NCBI RefSeq assembly: GCF_002584985.1
Contig: NZ_NUPZ01000022.1
Coordinates: 50,244 to 114,243 of the forward strand
From: Bacillus sp. AFS029637
GTDB taxonomy: Bacteria > Bacillota > Bacilli > Bacillales > Bacillaceae_G
Reading direction: 5' to 3'
Length of the DNA stretch: 64,000 bases
Part shown: positions 25,232 through 34,045 of the stretch, in pieces
Position numbering within the stretch: the stretch's first letter is position 1
Layout of the letters: each line of letters starts with the position of its first letter
Program-made: the position numbers and the translations under genes
Notes under the pieces: model-generated
What the model was told of the DNA's origin: nothing
The model's database searches: none
What the model saw: only the letters and a program-made list of their open reading frames with translations

Positions 25232-26059
25232 ATGTATTATTTTTATTCACCAGAGATGTTCGTTCCATTTCAATCGGGGCTAGAACGAGATATTTCGTAT
25301 GCTTATATGCCGTATCCTCCATTTTATTATGGAGACTATATAAGCTCATTGCCATACGCTTTACATGTTCCTCAAAATTATGAAGTCCAAATAAAAGAAG
25401 ATCGTGGATCATGGACTCCATTTTCATGGGTTGAAAAATATGCGTATGCATTTTCAGGGCCATACAATAAAGCGGAAGTAGCTCTTACATTTGATGATGG
25501 ACCAGATTTAGTATTTACGCCAAAAATATTAGATAAGTTAAAACAACATAATGTAAAAGCCACTTTCTTTCTGCTAGGGGAAAACGCAGAAAGGTATCCG
25601 AACGTAGTGAAGCGCATCGCGAATGAAGGGCATGTAATTGGTAATCATACGTATAGTCATCCGAATTTAGCGAAAGTAAATGAGGATGAGTACCGTAATC
25701 AAATTGTAAAAACAGAAGAAATATTAAATCGTTTAGCGGGTTATGCGCCGAAGTTTATACGTCCGCCGTATGGTGAAATACTTGAAAATCAATTGAAGTG
25801 GGCGACTGAGCAAAATTTTATGATTGTACAGTGGAGTGTTGATACAGTTGATTGGAAAGGTGTAAGTGCCGATACGATTACAAATAATGTGTTAGGGAAT
25901 TCATTTCCAGGTAGTGTCATACTGCAGCATTCAACTCCGGGTGGGCACTTACAAGGATCTGTTGATGCGCTAGACAAAATCATTCCGCAGTTAAAAACGA
26001 AAGGTGCACGCTTTGTAACACTTCCAAGCATGTTTCAGACATCGAAAGAAAGAAAATGA
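25232..26059 (+). CDS. Polysaccharide (peptidoglycan GlcNAc) deacetylase
   Basis: A 275-residue NodB-domain enzyme (domain about 80-265). Metal and catalytic residues are visible in LTFDDGPD (Asp88, Asp89) and GNHTYSHPN (His139, His143), with FIRPPYGE and QWSVDTVDWKG as motifs 3-4 and SVILQHS as motif 5. The first 75 residues are Tyr/Pro-rich with no signal peptide. To my knowledge it corresponds to B. cereus BC1960 / B. anthracis BA1961, peptidoglycan N-acetylglucosamine deacetylases linked to lysozyme resistance and wall shape. Export without a signal peptide is odd. ATG 25232 follows AGGGAGG. Confidence 0.9.
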   Translation: MYYFYSPEMFVPFQSGLERDISYAYMPYPPFYYGDYISSLPYALHVPQNYEVQIKEDRGSWTPFSWVEKYAYAFSGPYNKAEVALTFDDGPDLVFTPKILDKLKQHNVKATFFLLGENAERYPNVVKRIANEGHVIGNHTYSHPNLAKVNEDEYRNQIVKTEEILNRLAGYAPKFIRPPYGEILENQLKWATEQNFMIVQWSVDTVDWKGVSADTITNNVLGNSFPGSVILQHSTPGGHLQGSVDALDKIIPQLKTKGARFVTLPSMFQTSKERK

Positions 26060-26127
26060 ATATGTTATGAATTGGGAAAAATAGGGATGTGTCGTATAAT
26101 GAAAGTGTAAGTTAAGGGGGGATATAA

Positions 26128-26469
26128 TTGATTGATGCACTAATAAACATAGGAATAAGCATATTGATTGGTATTATATTTATACTTGGGGCACTTATAC
26201 TTCAAAAAAATCCACCGACAGATATTAACGCGGCATATGGTTATCGTACGAAACGATCTATGAAAAGTAAGGAACTATGGGATGCGGGTAATAGGTATAG
26301 TGCAGAAGTGATGAAACAAAATGGTTTCATCATGATGTTAATTGGAAGTGTTATTAGTATATTGTTTAGATATTCGCATGCAATGATAGCGGTTATGATT
26401 GTTATGCTATTATTAATTATTCGCTTATTTATACAAGTAGAGAAAAGATTGAAGATACTTGAACAATAA
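26128..26469 (+). CDS. SdpI family membrane protein
   Basis: A 113-residue protein with about three membrane segments (4-24, 67-83, 86-102) and, between the first two, the YGYRTKRSMKSKELWDAGNR stretch typical of SdpI proteins. SdpI of B. subtilis gives immunity to the SdpC toxin and takes part in its own signalling; short members lack the extra helices of full SdpI, so immunity is not implied here. Start is TTG at 26128 after AAGGGGGGAT. Monocistronic, ended by a terminator shared with the converging Nudix gene. Confidence 0.8.
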   Translation: MIDALINIGISILIGIIFILGALILQKNPPTDINAAYGYRTKRSMKSKELWDAGNRYSAEVMKQNGFIMMLIGSVISILFRYSHAMIAVMIVMLLLIIRLFIQVEKRLKILEQ

Positions 26470-26477
26470 TGATAAAT

Positions 26478-26519
26478 AAAGTAGGACTCCTGGGTAATAT
26501 AAGCTAGGAGTCCTACTTT
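26478..26519. terminator. Bidirectional terminator between SdpI and Nudix genes
   Basis: Perfect 14-bp arms aaagtaggactcct (26478-26491) and aggagtcctacttt (26506-26519) lie between the convergent genes. Confidence 0.92.
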
Positions 26520-26521
26520 AT

Positions 26522-27130
26522 TTACAAACTATCATTCTTTAGCAATTCTTTTCCTTTTTCAATTACAAATTCATAGTATGCAAGATCATACGGATAAATA
26601 TCTGTAAATGTTATCGTTATCGGTTTATTGTTTAAAACAGAAATGGCCGTAAAAGATGGAACCTCTCTTTTTAATAGTTGAAGAACAGAAGTTGCATGTA
26701 CTTTCATTACATCATCTACTTCTTCACCTGGTACGAATGGAAGTGAGGTGATGACATTGTGAAAATACATATGGCAAAATTCACGATCAGTGAGGTTCGA
26801 AATTTCATAATCTATTTTAAAGATGCCCTTGTATGCTAAATCAGTGGTTTGGAAGGAAAGCCCCAATTCTTCTTCAATTTCACGTAGGCCACCAATTTGT
26901 ACATCTTCATCATGCATAATATGTCCAGCTGAAGTGATATCCCATATATTTGGAGCTTCTTTTTTATTTTTAGAGCGCAATTGGAAATATAAGAACATAT
27001 CTTCAGCATCTTTTTCTACAAACCAACAATGAAATGTTTCGTGCCAATCACCGTCACGGTGCACTTCATCACGTAATTTCTTCCCAAGTGTATTTCTTTC
27101 AGAATCAAATATCGTTAACCACTCTGTCAT
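26522..27130 (-). CDS. Nudix hydrolase (isopentenyl-diphosphate-isomerase-like)
   Basis: A 202-residue Nudix protein. The Nudix box GGLREIEEELGL lies at about 80-91 with the E-E-x-E-L metal site; the N-terminal part (WLTIFDSERNTLGKKLRDEVHRDGDWHETFHCWFV split across 4-38) is like IPP-isomerase-type Nudix proteins of Bacillus. It probably hydrolyses an organic pyrophosphate; the substrate is unknown. ATG 27130 follows AGAAAGGGGA. It converges on the SdpI gene with a shared terminator. Confidence 0.85.
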   Translation of the reverse strand: MTEWLTIFDSERNTLGKKLRDEVHRDGDWHETFHCWFVEKDAEDMFLYFQLRSKNKKEAPNIWDITSAGHIMHDEDVQIGGLREIEEELGLSFQTTDLAYKGIFKIDYEISNLTDREFCHMYFHNVITSLPFVPGEEVDDVMKVHATSVLQLLKREVPSFTAISVLNNKPITITFTDIYPYDLAYYEFVIEKGKELLKNDSL

Positions 27131-27211
27131 TTTAATTCCCCTTTCTGCAAATTTTATTATACAATATTCGTATTGAATTTTGGGGAAATAAAGAAAAAGG
27201 AGAGGGTATAA

Positions 27212-27850
27212 GTGGGGATAGAGAGTAAAGAAATAAAATCGATTATTTCAACAGAGGAAGAGTTACGGAAAATATTGGGGCAACCAAGTGAGCGAGCATT
27301 AAAAAAAGTTATTTCATCACTAGACCACCATTGCGTAGATTTTCTGTCTAAATCTCCTTTTCTAGTATTGTCTACTGCAAATAAATTAGGAGAGTGTGAT
27401 GCTTCGCCGAGAGGGGATGCGCCTGGATTTGTATATGTATTAAATCAAAATAAAATTATCATCCCTGAAAGAACGGGTAATCGTCGCATAGACTCTATTT
27501 TAAATATTATTTCGAATCCGCACGTAGGATTAATCTTTTTTATTCCTGGTCTTGGGGAAACACTCCGAATAAATGGTAAAGCATATATTACAAACGATGA
27601 AGAAGTTTTGAAAGAAATGCAGGCGAATGGACGTAATCCGTTACTTGGAATTGTTGTTGAAATAGAAGAATGCTATATTCATTGCGCAAAAGCTTTTATT
27701 CGTTCGAAAATGTGGGAGTCAGAGTCATGGTTAAATAAAAAAGAGTTACCTTCAGCTACAAAAATGTTACGGGAGCATGCGAAAGTAACTGCTTCAGAAG
27801 AAGACATTGCACGTTCTTTAGAAGAAAGTTATAGGGAAAGATTGTATTAA
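27212..27850 (+). CDS. PPOX-class FMN-binding flavoprotein (pyridoxamine 5'-phosphate oxidase family)
   Basis: A 212-residue split-barrel flavoprotein. Visible family parts are FLSKSPFLVLSTANKLGECDASPRGD broken across about 47-72, IIIPERTGNRRIDSI with its FMN-phosphate-binding Arg pair, VGLIFFIPGLGETLRINGKA, and CAKAFIRSKMW. This matches the MSMEG_1061-type group of PPOX proteins. It likely binds FMN as a dimer; substrate unknown. Start is GTG at 27212, after AAGGAGAGG. It stands alone upstream of the threonine leader. Confidence 0.85.
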   Translation: MGIESKEIKSIISTEEELRKILGQPSERALKKVISSLDHHCVDFLSKSPFLVLSTANKLGECDASPRGDAPGFVYVLNQNKIIIPERTGNRRIDSILNIISNPHVGLIFFIPGLGETLRINGKAYITNDEEVLKEMQANGRNPLLGIVVEIEECYIHCAKAFIRSKMWESESWLNKKELPSATKMLREHAKVTASEEDIARSLEESYRERLY

Positions 27851-28034
27851 AAATTACTTTTTAAATATAGTGTTGGAGTATGAAATGCTAAACGTTTTAG
27901 AGTGAGACTGTAATATGAATATTGTTAGTTTGTATGTAATGAATAGATATGTAAGAGTAGAAATCTGTATGAGATGATTTGTTATTTTAAAATATAATAA
28001 TTCAGACTCTTAAAAATAGTGGAGAAAAATAGGC

Positions 28035-28063
28035 TTGCTTTTTAAAAAATTGATAACTATAAT
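28035..28063 (+). promoter_or_regulatory. Promoter P1 of the threonine leader
   Basis: -35 TTGCTT (28035-28040), a 17-base spacer and -10 TATAAT (28058-28063), ending 2 bases before the first T-box repeat unit. The gap 27851-28034 before it holds no ORF. Confidence 0.75.
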
Positions 28064-28064
28064 A

Positions 28065-28340
28065 AGTTAACAAATAGACATGAACGAAAAAGTAACGATA
28101 AGGACACGAAATCATTTTTACGGTTTACAGAGAGGGAAGTCAAGGGTGTGAGCTTCCTAACACGAGAAATGATTTTACCACCTTTGAACTTCAATAGTGA
28201 ACGAGCAATCTAGTAATTATTGACGGTATCAGCCGTTATCTGAACTTGAGCAATCTAGAAGAAAATACGTCTAGGTTGGAACAAGGGTGGAACCACGAAA
28301 ACACATTCGTCCCTTTCCTAGGGATGAGTGTGTTTTTTTA
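28065..28340 (+). promoter_or_regulatory. T-box riboswitch, copy 1 (threonine, specifier ACC)
   Basis: A full T-box leader: stem I (aaatcatttt pairs aaatgatttt) with candidate specifier codon ACC at 28177-28179, the conserved T-box AGGGTGGAACCACG at 28284-28297 and a terminator stem ending in seven T (28299-28339). Uncharged tRNA-Thr binding would favour the antiterminator and readthrough. The ACC codon and the downstream hom-thrCB genes agree on threonine. It is repeated almost exactly at 28412-28688. Confidence 0.93.
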
Positions 28341-28382
28341 CAGAATTAAAAAATGAAAATTTTAAATAATTAAAAAATAGTA

Positions 28383-28410
28383 TTGATTTTGTTTTTTATG
28401 CGAGTATAAT
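28383..28410 (+). promoter_or_regulatory. Promoter P2 between the two T-boxes
   Basis: -35 TTGATT (28383-28388), a 16-base spacer and -10 TATAAT (28405-28410), just before the second T-box unit. The duplicated block therefore appears to carry a promoter with each riboswitch. Confidence 0.65.
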
Positions 28411-28411
28411 G

Positions 28412-28688
28412 AGTTAACAAATAAACATGAACGAAAAAAGTAACGATAAGGACACGAAATCATTTTTACGGTTTACAGAGAGGGAAGTCAAGGGTGTGAG
28501 CTTCCTAACACGAGAAATGATTTTACCACCTTTGAACTTCAATAGTGAACGAGCAATCTAGTAATTATTGACGGTATCAGCCGTTATCTGAACTTGAGCA
28601 ATCTAGAAGAAAATACGTCTAGGTTGGAACAAGGGTGGAACCACGAAAACACATTCGTCCCTTTCCTAGGGATGAGTGTGTTTTTTTA
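28412..28688 (+). promoter_or_regulatory. T-box riboswitch, copy 2 (threonine, specifier ACC)
   Basis: Nearly identical to copy 1: by eye one substitution (g to a near the 5' end) and one extra A in an A-run over about 276 bases. Specifier ACC at 28525-28527, T-box at 28632-28645, terminator 28647-28687. Transcripts from P1 must pass both terminators, those from P2 only this one. Confidence 0.93.
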
Positions 28689-28713
28689 TTACTTTGAAAG
28701 GAGGTGCTGTAAC

Positions 28714-28794
28714 ATGAAACGATTTGTTCGTACGGAAATAACCACCACCTGCATGATTAAAAAGCAGAGCAAGGTGATTGATAGGGATAAATAA
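28714..28794 (+). CDS. Threonine-rich leader peptide upstream of hom
   Basis: A 26-codon ORF starting at ATG 28714, preceded by a strong AAAGGAGGTG ribosome site and ending 25 bases before hom. Residues 9-15 read I-T-T-T-C-M-I, with the three Thr encoded by consecutive ACC, a minor Thr codon in this AT-rich genome and the same codon as in the T-box specifier. The amino acids are those made from or near the homoserine branch. A hairpin (CACC-TGC at 28746-28752 with GCA-A-GGTG at 28769-28776) spans these codons. This looks like a thr-operon-type leader peptide placed after two T-boxes. Confidence 0.6.
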   Translation: MKRFVRTEITTTCMIKKQSKVIDRDK

Positions 28795-28819
28795 TAAAAT
28801 TGTAGGAGGAGATTAGAAG

Positions 28820-30115
28820 ATGAATAATGTTATTAATGTTGGGGTAATCGGTTTAGGTACGGTCGGAAGTGGTGTTGTTCATATTTTGAAAGAGCATTAT
28901 AAAAAAATCGCTCTTGATACAGGGTATGAAGTAATGGTAAAGGCAGTCGTTGTACGTGACTTAGAAAAAGAACGTGATGTTTGTATTGATGGAATCGTAG
29001 TAACAAGTAATGTCGATGAAGTTCTAAATGATCCAAATATTGATATTGTAGTAGAGGTAATGGGCGGGATTGAAGAAGCAAAACAGCATATCGTTAAGGC
29101 TTTACGAAATAAGAAGCATGTCGTAACAGCAAATAAAGATTTAATGGCTGTATACGGTGCAGAGCTTCTCAAATTAGCGAACGAAAATGATTGTGATTTA
29201 TGTTATGAAGCAAGTGTAGCGGGCGGTATTCCAGTGTTAAGAGGGTTAACAGATGGGTTAGCTTCAGATCAAATTGAAAAAATAATGGGAATTGTAAATG
29301 GAACAACAAATTACATGTTAACAAAGATGAGTCAAAACGGATGGTCGTATGAAGAGGCTTTACAAGAGGCGCAAAAATTAGGATTTGCAGAATCAGATCC
29401 GACAGCGGATGTAGATGGACTAGATGCGGCGAGAAAAGTAGCAATCCTTGCGAACTTAGGATTTTCGATGAATGTTTCTTTAGATGATGTGCAAGTAAGA
29501 GGGATTCGAAAGATCGAAAAAGAAGATTTACAAATGGCTGAAAAGTTAGGATTTACTATGAAATTAATTGGTAAGGCGGAGAAACAAGGATCAGCCATTC
29601 ATTTAAGTGTAGAACCGACGCTTTTACCAAGTCATCATCCGTTATCGAATGTAAATAATGAGTTCAATGCAGTGTATGTTCACGGTCAAGCAGTAGGAGA
29701 AGTGATGTTTTATGGCCCTGGAGCTGGGAAGTTACCGACTGGTTCTGCAGTAGTAAGTGATATTATTTCAATCGTTAAAAATATGAATCAAGTTCCGAAA
29801 AATAAAAGTGTGTTAAAAGAACCAGTGCCGTATGAATTACAGGGAGATGAAGAAGTCGTTTCGAAATATTTCTTACGTATTTCATTACGAGATGAACCTG
29901 GGATGTTGCAAAAAATAACAGAATGTTTCGTTAGTTATTCTGTAAGTTTAAAGGAGGTAATTCAATTACCTTTGAATCGTGAGCTTGCAGAAGTCGTTGT
30001 TGTGACACATCAAACTTCAAAGTATCAATTCGAACGAGTGTTGGGAGCGATAGAAGATGTCGCAAGTGAAATAAATAGTTACTACATTATTGAGGAGGAA
30101 AAACAATATGTATAA
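28820..30115 (+). CDS. hom: Homoserine dehydrogenase
   Basis: The 431-residue enzyme reduces L-aspartate 4-semialdehyde to homoserine with NAD(P)H, the branch point to threonine and methionine. It has a nucleotide-binding Rossmann domain at 1-130 ([20 protein letters not shown]), a catalytic domain with [12 protein letters not shown] and the [12 protein letters not shown] segment, and a C-terminal ACT domain (about 350-431, [13 protein letters not shown]) for amino-acid feedback. First gene of hom-thrC-thrB, start ATG 28820 after AGGAGGAG. It overlaps thrC by 8 bp. Controlled by the tandem T-boxes and probably the leader ORF upstream. Confidence 0.97.
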   Translation: MNNVINVGVIGLGTVGSGVVHILKEHYKKIALDTGYEVMVKAVVVRDLEKERDVCIDGIVVTSNVDEVLNDPNIDIVVEVMGGIEEAKQHIVKALRNKKHVVTANKDLMAVYGAELLKLANENDCDLCYEASVAGGIPVLRGLTDGLASDQIEKIMGIVNGTTNYMLTKMSQNGWSYEEALQEAQKLGFAESDPTADVDGLDAARKVAILANLGFSMNVSLDDVQVRGIRKIEKEDLQMAEKLGFTMKLIGKAEKQGSAIHLSVEPTLLPSHHPLSNVNNEFNAVYVHGQAVGEVMFYGPGAGKLPTGSAVVSDIISIVKNMNQVPKNKSVLKEPVPYELQGDEEVVSKYFLRISLRDEPGMLQKITECFVSYSVSLKEVIQLPLNRELAEVVVVTHQTSKYQFERVLGAIEDVASEINSYYIIEEEKQYV

Positions 30116-31166
30116 AGGATTATTAAAACAATATGCTTCGTATTTACCAGTGAATGAAAATACACCTGATGTGAGCTTAATGGAAGGGAATACACCTCTT
30201 ATTCCATTATTAAATATATCAAAACAATTAGGGATTCAGTTATACGGGAAGTATGAAGGAGCGAATCCGACAGGCTCTTTTAAAGATCGTGGTATGGTAA
30301 TGGCCGTTGCAAAGGCGAAAGAAGAAGGTTCGGAGGCAATCATTTGTGCATCAACAGGTAATACATCCGCATCGGCTGCCGCATATGCGGCACGCCTCGG
30401 AATGAAATGTATTATCGTAATCCCAGAAGGAAAAATTGCGCATGGGAAATTAGCACAAGCGGTCGCATATGGAGCGGAAATTATTTCAATAGAAGGGAAT
30501 TTCGATGATGCACTTAAGGCTGTAAGAAAGATTGCTGCAGAAGAGCCAATTACATTAGTTAACTCGGTAAATCCTTACCGAATTGAAGGGCAAAAAACAG
30601 CAGCGTTCGAAATTTGTGACCAGTTGCAAAGCGCACCAGATGTTCTAGCTATCCCTGTTGGGAATGCAGGAAATATTACAGCATACTGGAAGGGCTTCTG
30701 TGAATATGAAAAAGAAAAAGGCTATAAGAAGCCAAGAATTCACGGCTTTGAAGCGGAAGGAGCAGCTGCAATTGTTAAAGGACACGTAATTGAAGAACCT
30801 GAAACAATTGCAACAGCGATTCGCATCGGTAACCCAGCAAGTTGGTCATATGCAGTAGAGGCTGCTAAGCAGTCTCACGGTGAAATAGATATGGTATCAG
30901 ATGAAGAAATATTACATGCGTATAGATTATTAGCAAAAACAGAAGGCGTTTTTGCTGAGCCAGGATCAAATGCTTCATTAGCGGGTGTAATGAAACATGT
31001 TCAATCTGGAAAAATCAAAAAGGGAGAAACAGTTGTTGCAGTTTTAACTGGAAACGGTTTGAAAGATCCTGATATCGCAATTTCTTCTAATCAATTAGAC
31101 ATTGCAAATGTTTCAAATAATATAGAACAAATTAAAGAGCATATAAAAGGGGTGATTATGTCGTGA
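30108..31166 (+). CDS. thrC: Threonine synthase
   Basis: A PLP enzyme (352 residues) that turns O-phosphohomoserine into threonine. The PLP lysine is in TGSFKDRGM (near 57-65), followed by [17 protein letters not shown] (phosphate-binding) and [14 protein letters not shown]. The start is ATG 30108, with TGAGGAGG upstream inside hom; a longer frame from 30090 overlaps that site. It overlaps hom by 8 bp and thrB by 4 bp, so the three are coupled. Confidence 0.96.
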   Translation: MYKGLLKQYASYLPVNENTPDVSLMEGNTPLIPLLNISKQLGIQLYGKYEGANPTGSFKDRGMVMAVAKAKEEGSEAIICASTGNTSASAAAYAARLGMKCIIVIPEGKIAHGKLAQAVAYGAEIISIEGNFDDALKAVRKIAAEEPITLVNSVNPYRIEGQKTAAFEICDQLQSAPDVLAIPVGNAGNITAYWKGFCEYEKEKGYKKPRIHGFEAEGAAAIVKGHVIEEPETIATAIRIGNPASWSYAVEAAKQSHGEIDMVSDEEILHAYRLLAKTEGVFAEPGSNASLAGVMKHVQSGKIKKGETVVAVLTGNGLKDPDIAISSNQLDIANVSNNIEQIKEHIKGVIMS

Positions 31167-32056
31167 TACCATTAAGTATTCGTGTTCCTGCTAGTACAGC
31201 GAATGTTGGACCTGGATTTGATTCAGTAGGAATAGCATTATCATTATATTTAGAGGTCATTGTAAAGGAGACAGCTGATAAGTGGCAAGTCATCCATTCC
31301 TTTGAAGATTCAATTCCGACAGACGATAAAAATTTAATTGTTAGTACGGCATGTAAAGTGTGTCCTTCTTTGTCACCCTATATAATAGAAGTTACTAGTA
31401 ATATTCCGCTAACAAGGGGTTTAGGAAGTAGCGCATCAGCGATTGTAGCCGGAATAGAGCTTGCGAATCAACTTGGCAATTTACATTTAACAACTGATCA
31501 AAAAGTTCAAATTGCTACAAATTTTGAAGGGCATCCAGATAATGTTGCAGCTTCTATTTTAGGCGGAACAGTAATTGGAGCCTTAGATGGAAAGAATGTT
31601 TCGCTTGTAAGAATTGAGAGTAAGGAATTAGGCGTAATTTCTCTTATTCCCAATGCAGAGTTAAATACGGATGAAAGCCGATCTGTATTACCAGATGTGT
31701 TTCCGTTTCATGAAGCAGTTAAGGCTAGTGCGATAAGCAATGTATTAGTAGCTGCATTATGTCAAAAGCGGTGGGAAGTTGTAGGTGAAATGATGGAAAG
31801 AGATCATTTTCACGAGCCATATCGTTTAGAACTCGTACCGTTATTACCATCTATACGTAAATGTGCGAAAGAATTCGGTGCATATGGCACAGCGCTTAGC
31901 GGCGCAGGACCATCTATTTTTATACTAACGCCGTATGAGAAACGTCAAGAAATTGCTGAGCAATTAGCAAGAGTATTTTCAGCTATGAAAGTATGGGAGC
32001 TTGAAATCGATCATACAGGGATTACTGTAAATAAGGAAGAACATATTGAATTATAA
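31163..32056 (+). CDS. thrB: Homoserine kinase
   Basis: The 297-residue GHMP kinase phosphorylates homoserine to O-phosphohomoserine, the substrate of ThrC. GHMP motif 1 [15 protein letters not shown] (about 8-22), motif 2 [13 protein letters not shown] (near 81-93, the ATP-phosphate loop) and motif 3 [12 protein letters not shown] (about 236-247) are intact. Start is GTG 31163, overlapping thrC by 4 bp. Last gene of the operon. Confidence 0.96.
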   Translation: MIPLSIRVPASTANVGPGFDSVGIALSLYLEVIVKETADKWQVIHSFEDSIPTDDKNLIVSTACKVCPSLSPYIIEVTSNIPLTRGLGSSASAIVAGIELANQLGNLHLTTDQKVQIATNFEGHPDNVAASILGGTVIGALDGKNVSLVRIESKELGVISLIPNAELNTDESRSVLPDVFPFHEAVKASAISNVLVAALCQKRWEVVGEMMERDHFHEPYRLELVPLLPSIRKCAKEFGAYGTALSGAGPSIFILTPYEKRQEIAEQLARVFSAMKVWELEIDHTGITVNKEEHIEL

Positions 32057-32083
32057 AGAGAGTTAGCATCGTTAGCTTTCTTT
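32055..32083 (+). terminator. Terminator of hom-thrC-thrB
   Basis: Arms aaagagagttagc (32055-32067) and gttagctttcttt (32071-32083) with three G-U pairs and a 3-base loop; it follows the thrB stop at once. Confidence 0.65.
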
Positions 32084-32172
32084 ATGTTGTAAATATTTTT
32101 TTAATGGGCATATAAAATGAACACTAATATTGTATAATTTAGTGAAAAATTCATTGTTTTAGAGGTGATTAT

Positions 32173-32382
32173 ATGAGTAAAGAGTCACCAGAAGAAAAAA
32201 GAGAACGTATAAGGCAAAGTGAATTGAACAATAATCCTACCGGTTCTTTACATGATGGGCTCAATAGAGCGGAAACGGGTAGTCCAGTTGATATGACGGG
32301 TGGTATGAATTGGAAAGGTACAGCGCTAGTAATATTAGTGCTAGTTTTAGGGTATATTATATACACTTATTTTTTTAGTTAA
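32173..32382 (+). CDS. DUF6366 family small membrane protein
   Basis: A 69-residue protein with a hydrophilic N-terminal half (PEEKRERIRQSELNNNPTGS) and one membrane helix near the C-terminus (GMNWKGTALVILVLVLGYII, about 44-63). The NPTGS...NRAETGSPVDMTGGMNWKGT pattern matches DUF6366. Function unknown. ATG 32173 follows AGAGGTG. A single gene. Confidence 0.7.
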   Translation: MSKESPEEKRERIRQSELNNNPTGSLHDGLNRAETGSPVDMTGGMNWKGTALVILVLVLGYIIYTYFFS

Positions 32383-32507
32383 GAAATGCATGTTAAAACT
32401 TTGAATTATTTGCTTTAATAATTAGTGAGGATAAAAAAAACGGTTATTGTACTACATATATTTTAAGCAGGTTATAGTTGTCCATATAAACTTATTTTTA
32501 ATATTCA

Positions 32508-32538
32508 CAATAGAGCTAGCTATACGTTAGCTCTATTG
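32508..32538 (+). terminator. Terminator downstream of the DUF6366 gene
   Basis: Perfect arms caatagagcta (32508-32518) and tagctctattg (32528-32538), followed by a run of eight T. It lies 126 bp after the DUF6366 stop. Confidence 0.85.
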
Positions 32539-32596
32539 TTTTTTTCCATATTCCTGTAACAAAGCACCTGTATATTCATTAGTGGAGGTGCAGAAG

Positions 32597-32749
32597 ATGA
32601 AAAAATGATAGTGATATGTCTTCTTACAACGATGTCATTTTGCATATTTGTCAGAGGATATATTAGTGCAATTTTCTTCATATAGAAAAGATATTAAAAT
32701 CATTGTGAAATTCTCTAACGATGATGTGGAAATAGAAAAAGAAAGTTAA
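32597..32749 (+). pseudogene. Possible decayed small gene
   Basis: GTGGAGGTGCAGAAG followed by ATG at 32597 looks like a start, but the frame stops after two Lys codons. From ATG 32605 a hydrophobic signal-like peptide (MIVICLLTTMSFCIF) reads in a shifted frame, and from about 32655 a charged tail (SEDILVQFSSYRKDIKIIVK then DDVEIEKES, stop at 32747) reads in another. The pieces look like a broken small exported protein. The rest of the gap (32750-33002) shows no ORF. Low certainty. Confidence 0.3.
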
Positions 32750-33002
32750 AGCAAAATCCACGTTAATTATTAATAATGGGAAGCAAATCATGTATAAACT
32801 GAATTAATTAAATTAATATATATGAATTTAATGTTTTTGTATAAATAGTCTCTTGCCAAAAATAAACACAAGAGTATAATGTGAAATGGAATACATATTG
32901 GATTCATAAAGTAACCTTACAAAAATGTAAGGTAATTGAAAGGAAATTCAATATGAAGATAAATAGACTTACATTATACTAGGGAAAGAGAAAGCGAGGC
33001 GA

Positions 33003-34010
33003 ATGGATATGAGCTCTGAATTAGAACAAAACACGAGAAGTAATAAAAAACGTTCTAAAAGAAAGTCAATAAAATGGTTCATTATAATTCCATTTTTCCT
33101 ACTTATTTTTGGAGGAGTAGGATATGGATCGTTCATATATAACAAAGCAAAAGCGGTTGTAAGTGCTTCATATGCAGAAATTGATAAGTCATCAAAACGT
33201 GATAAAGAAGTTGAACCATTAAAGGATAACATCTCAATTTTAATTATGGGTGTAGATGGAAGTGACATGAGAAAAAGCCAATATGGTGATGCAGTTCGAA
33301 CAGATGCACTTTTATTAGCAACAATTAATAAAGAGGATAAATCTGTTAAATTAGTTAGTATTCCGCGTGATTCACGTGTGTATATTCCATCTAGAAAAAA
33401 ATTAGATAAAATTACTCATGCACACGTATTTGGTGGTGTTGAAAGTACGCGAGATACTGTGGAAAGATTTTTAAATGTTCCAGTTGATTACTATGTGAAG
33501 TTTAACTTTGAGTCATTTGTTCAAATTGTAGATTCACTAGGCGGTATTGATATTGATGTACCTGTTACTTTCACAGAGCAAGATAGTAAAGACCAAGCAG
33601 GTATGATTCATTTAGAAAAAGGTTATCAACATTTAAATGGTGAACAAGCACTTGCACTTGCAAGAACACGTAAAATTGATAGTGACGCAATGCGTGGGCA
33701 AAGACAACAACTTGTAATTGAAGCAATTGCGAAAAAAGCTATGTCTGTTCAATCAATTAGCAAAATGGGCTCGTTACTTGATGCAGTGGATAACAATATG
33801 AAAACAAATTTAACGTTTGATGATATGCTTGCTATTACGAAAAATATGGCTGGATCTGATCTGCAAATGGAAAAAATGCAAATTGAAGGTACAGATAAAC
33901 GTATCGGTGGTATTTATTATTACATTCCAAATGAAAAAAATGTGAAAGATATTTCAAATAAGTTGAATCAGCATTTAGGTGTAACACCACAACCAGTTCG
34001 TAATGAATAG
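33003..34010 (+). CDS. LytR-CpsA-Psr (LCP) family wall polymer transferase
   Basis: A 335-residue membrane-anchored enzyme. A Lys/Arg-rich cytoplasmic tail (about 12-24) and one membrane helix (25-43) precede the external LCP domain (about 80-230) with the conserved VDGSDMRKS, VRTDALLLATI, LVSIPRDSRV and LALARTRKIDSDAMRGQRQ segments that bind polyprenyl-phosphate. LCP proteins transfer teichoic or secondary wall polymers from lipid carriers to peptidoglycan. ATG 33003; a second ATG at 33009 is also possible. A single gene, with a strong terminator after it, near another wall-modifying gene (34363). Confidence 0.9.
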   Translation: MDMSSELEQNTRSNKKRSKRKSIKWFIIIPFFLLIFGGVGYGSFIYNKAKAVVSASYAEIDKSSKRDKEVEPLKDNISILIMGVDGSDMRKSQYGDAVRTDALLLATINKEDKSVKLVSIPRDSRVYIPSRKKLDKITHAHVFGGVESTRDTVERFLNVPVDYYVKFNFESFVQIVDSLGGIDIDVPVTFTEQDSKDQAGMIHLEKGYQHLNGEQALALARTRKIDSDAMRGQRQQLVIEAIAKKAMSVQSISKMGSLLDAVDNNMKTNLTFDDMLAITKNMAGSDLQMEKMQIEGTDKRIGGIYYYIPNEKNVKDISNKLNQHLGVTPQPVRNE

Positions 34011-34013
34011 TAT

Positions 34014-34045
34014 AAAAAAAGATTGGCCTTTGCCAATCTTTTTTT
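34014..34045 (+). terminator. Terminator after the LCP gene
   Basis: Perfect arms aaaaaaagattggc (34014-34027) and gccaatcttttttt (34032-34045). Confidence 0.93.

Noticed and set aside
28065-28688. The two long near-identical copies considered as an insertion element or long terminal repeat
   Set aside because: Both copies are complete T-box riboswitches with conserved motifs; there is no transposase or target-site duplication.
28594-28794. A 66-codon frame running from inside the second T-box into the leader ORF
   Set aside because: Its first part is the T-box antiterminator and terminator sequence; only the portion from ATG 28714, with its own ribosome site, looks coding.
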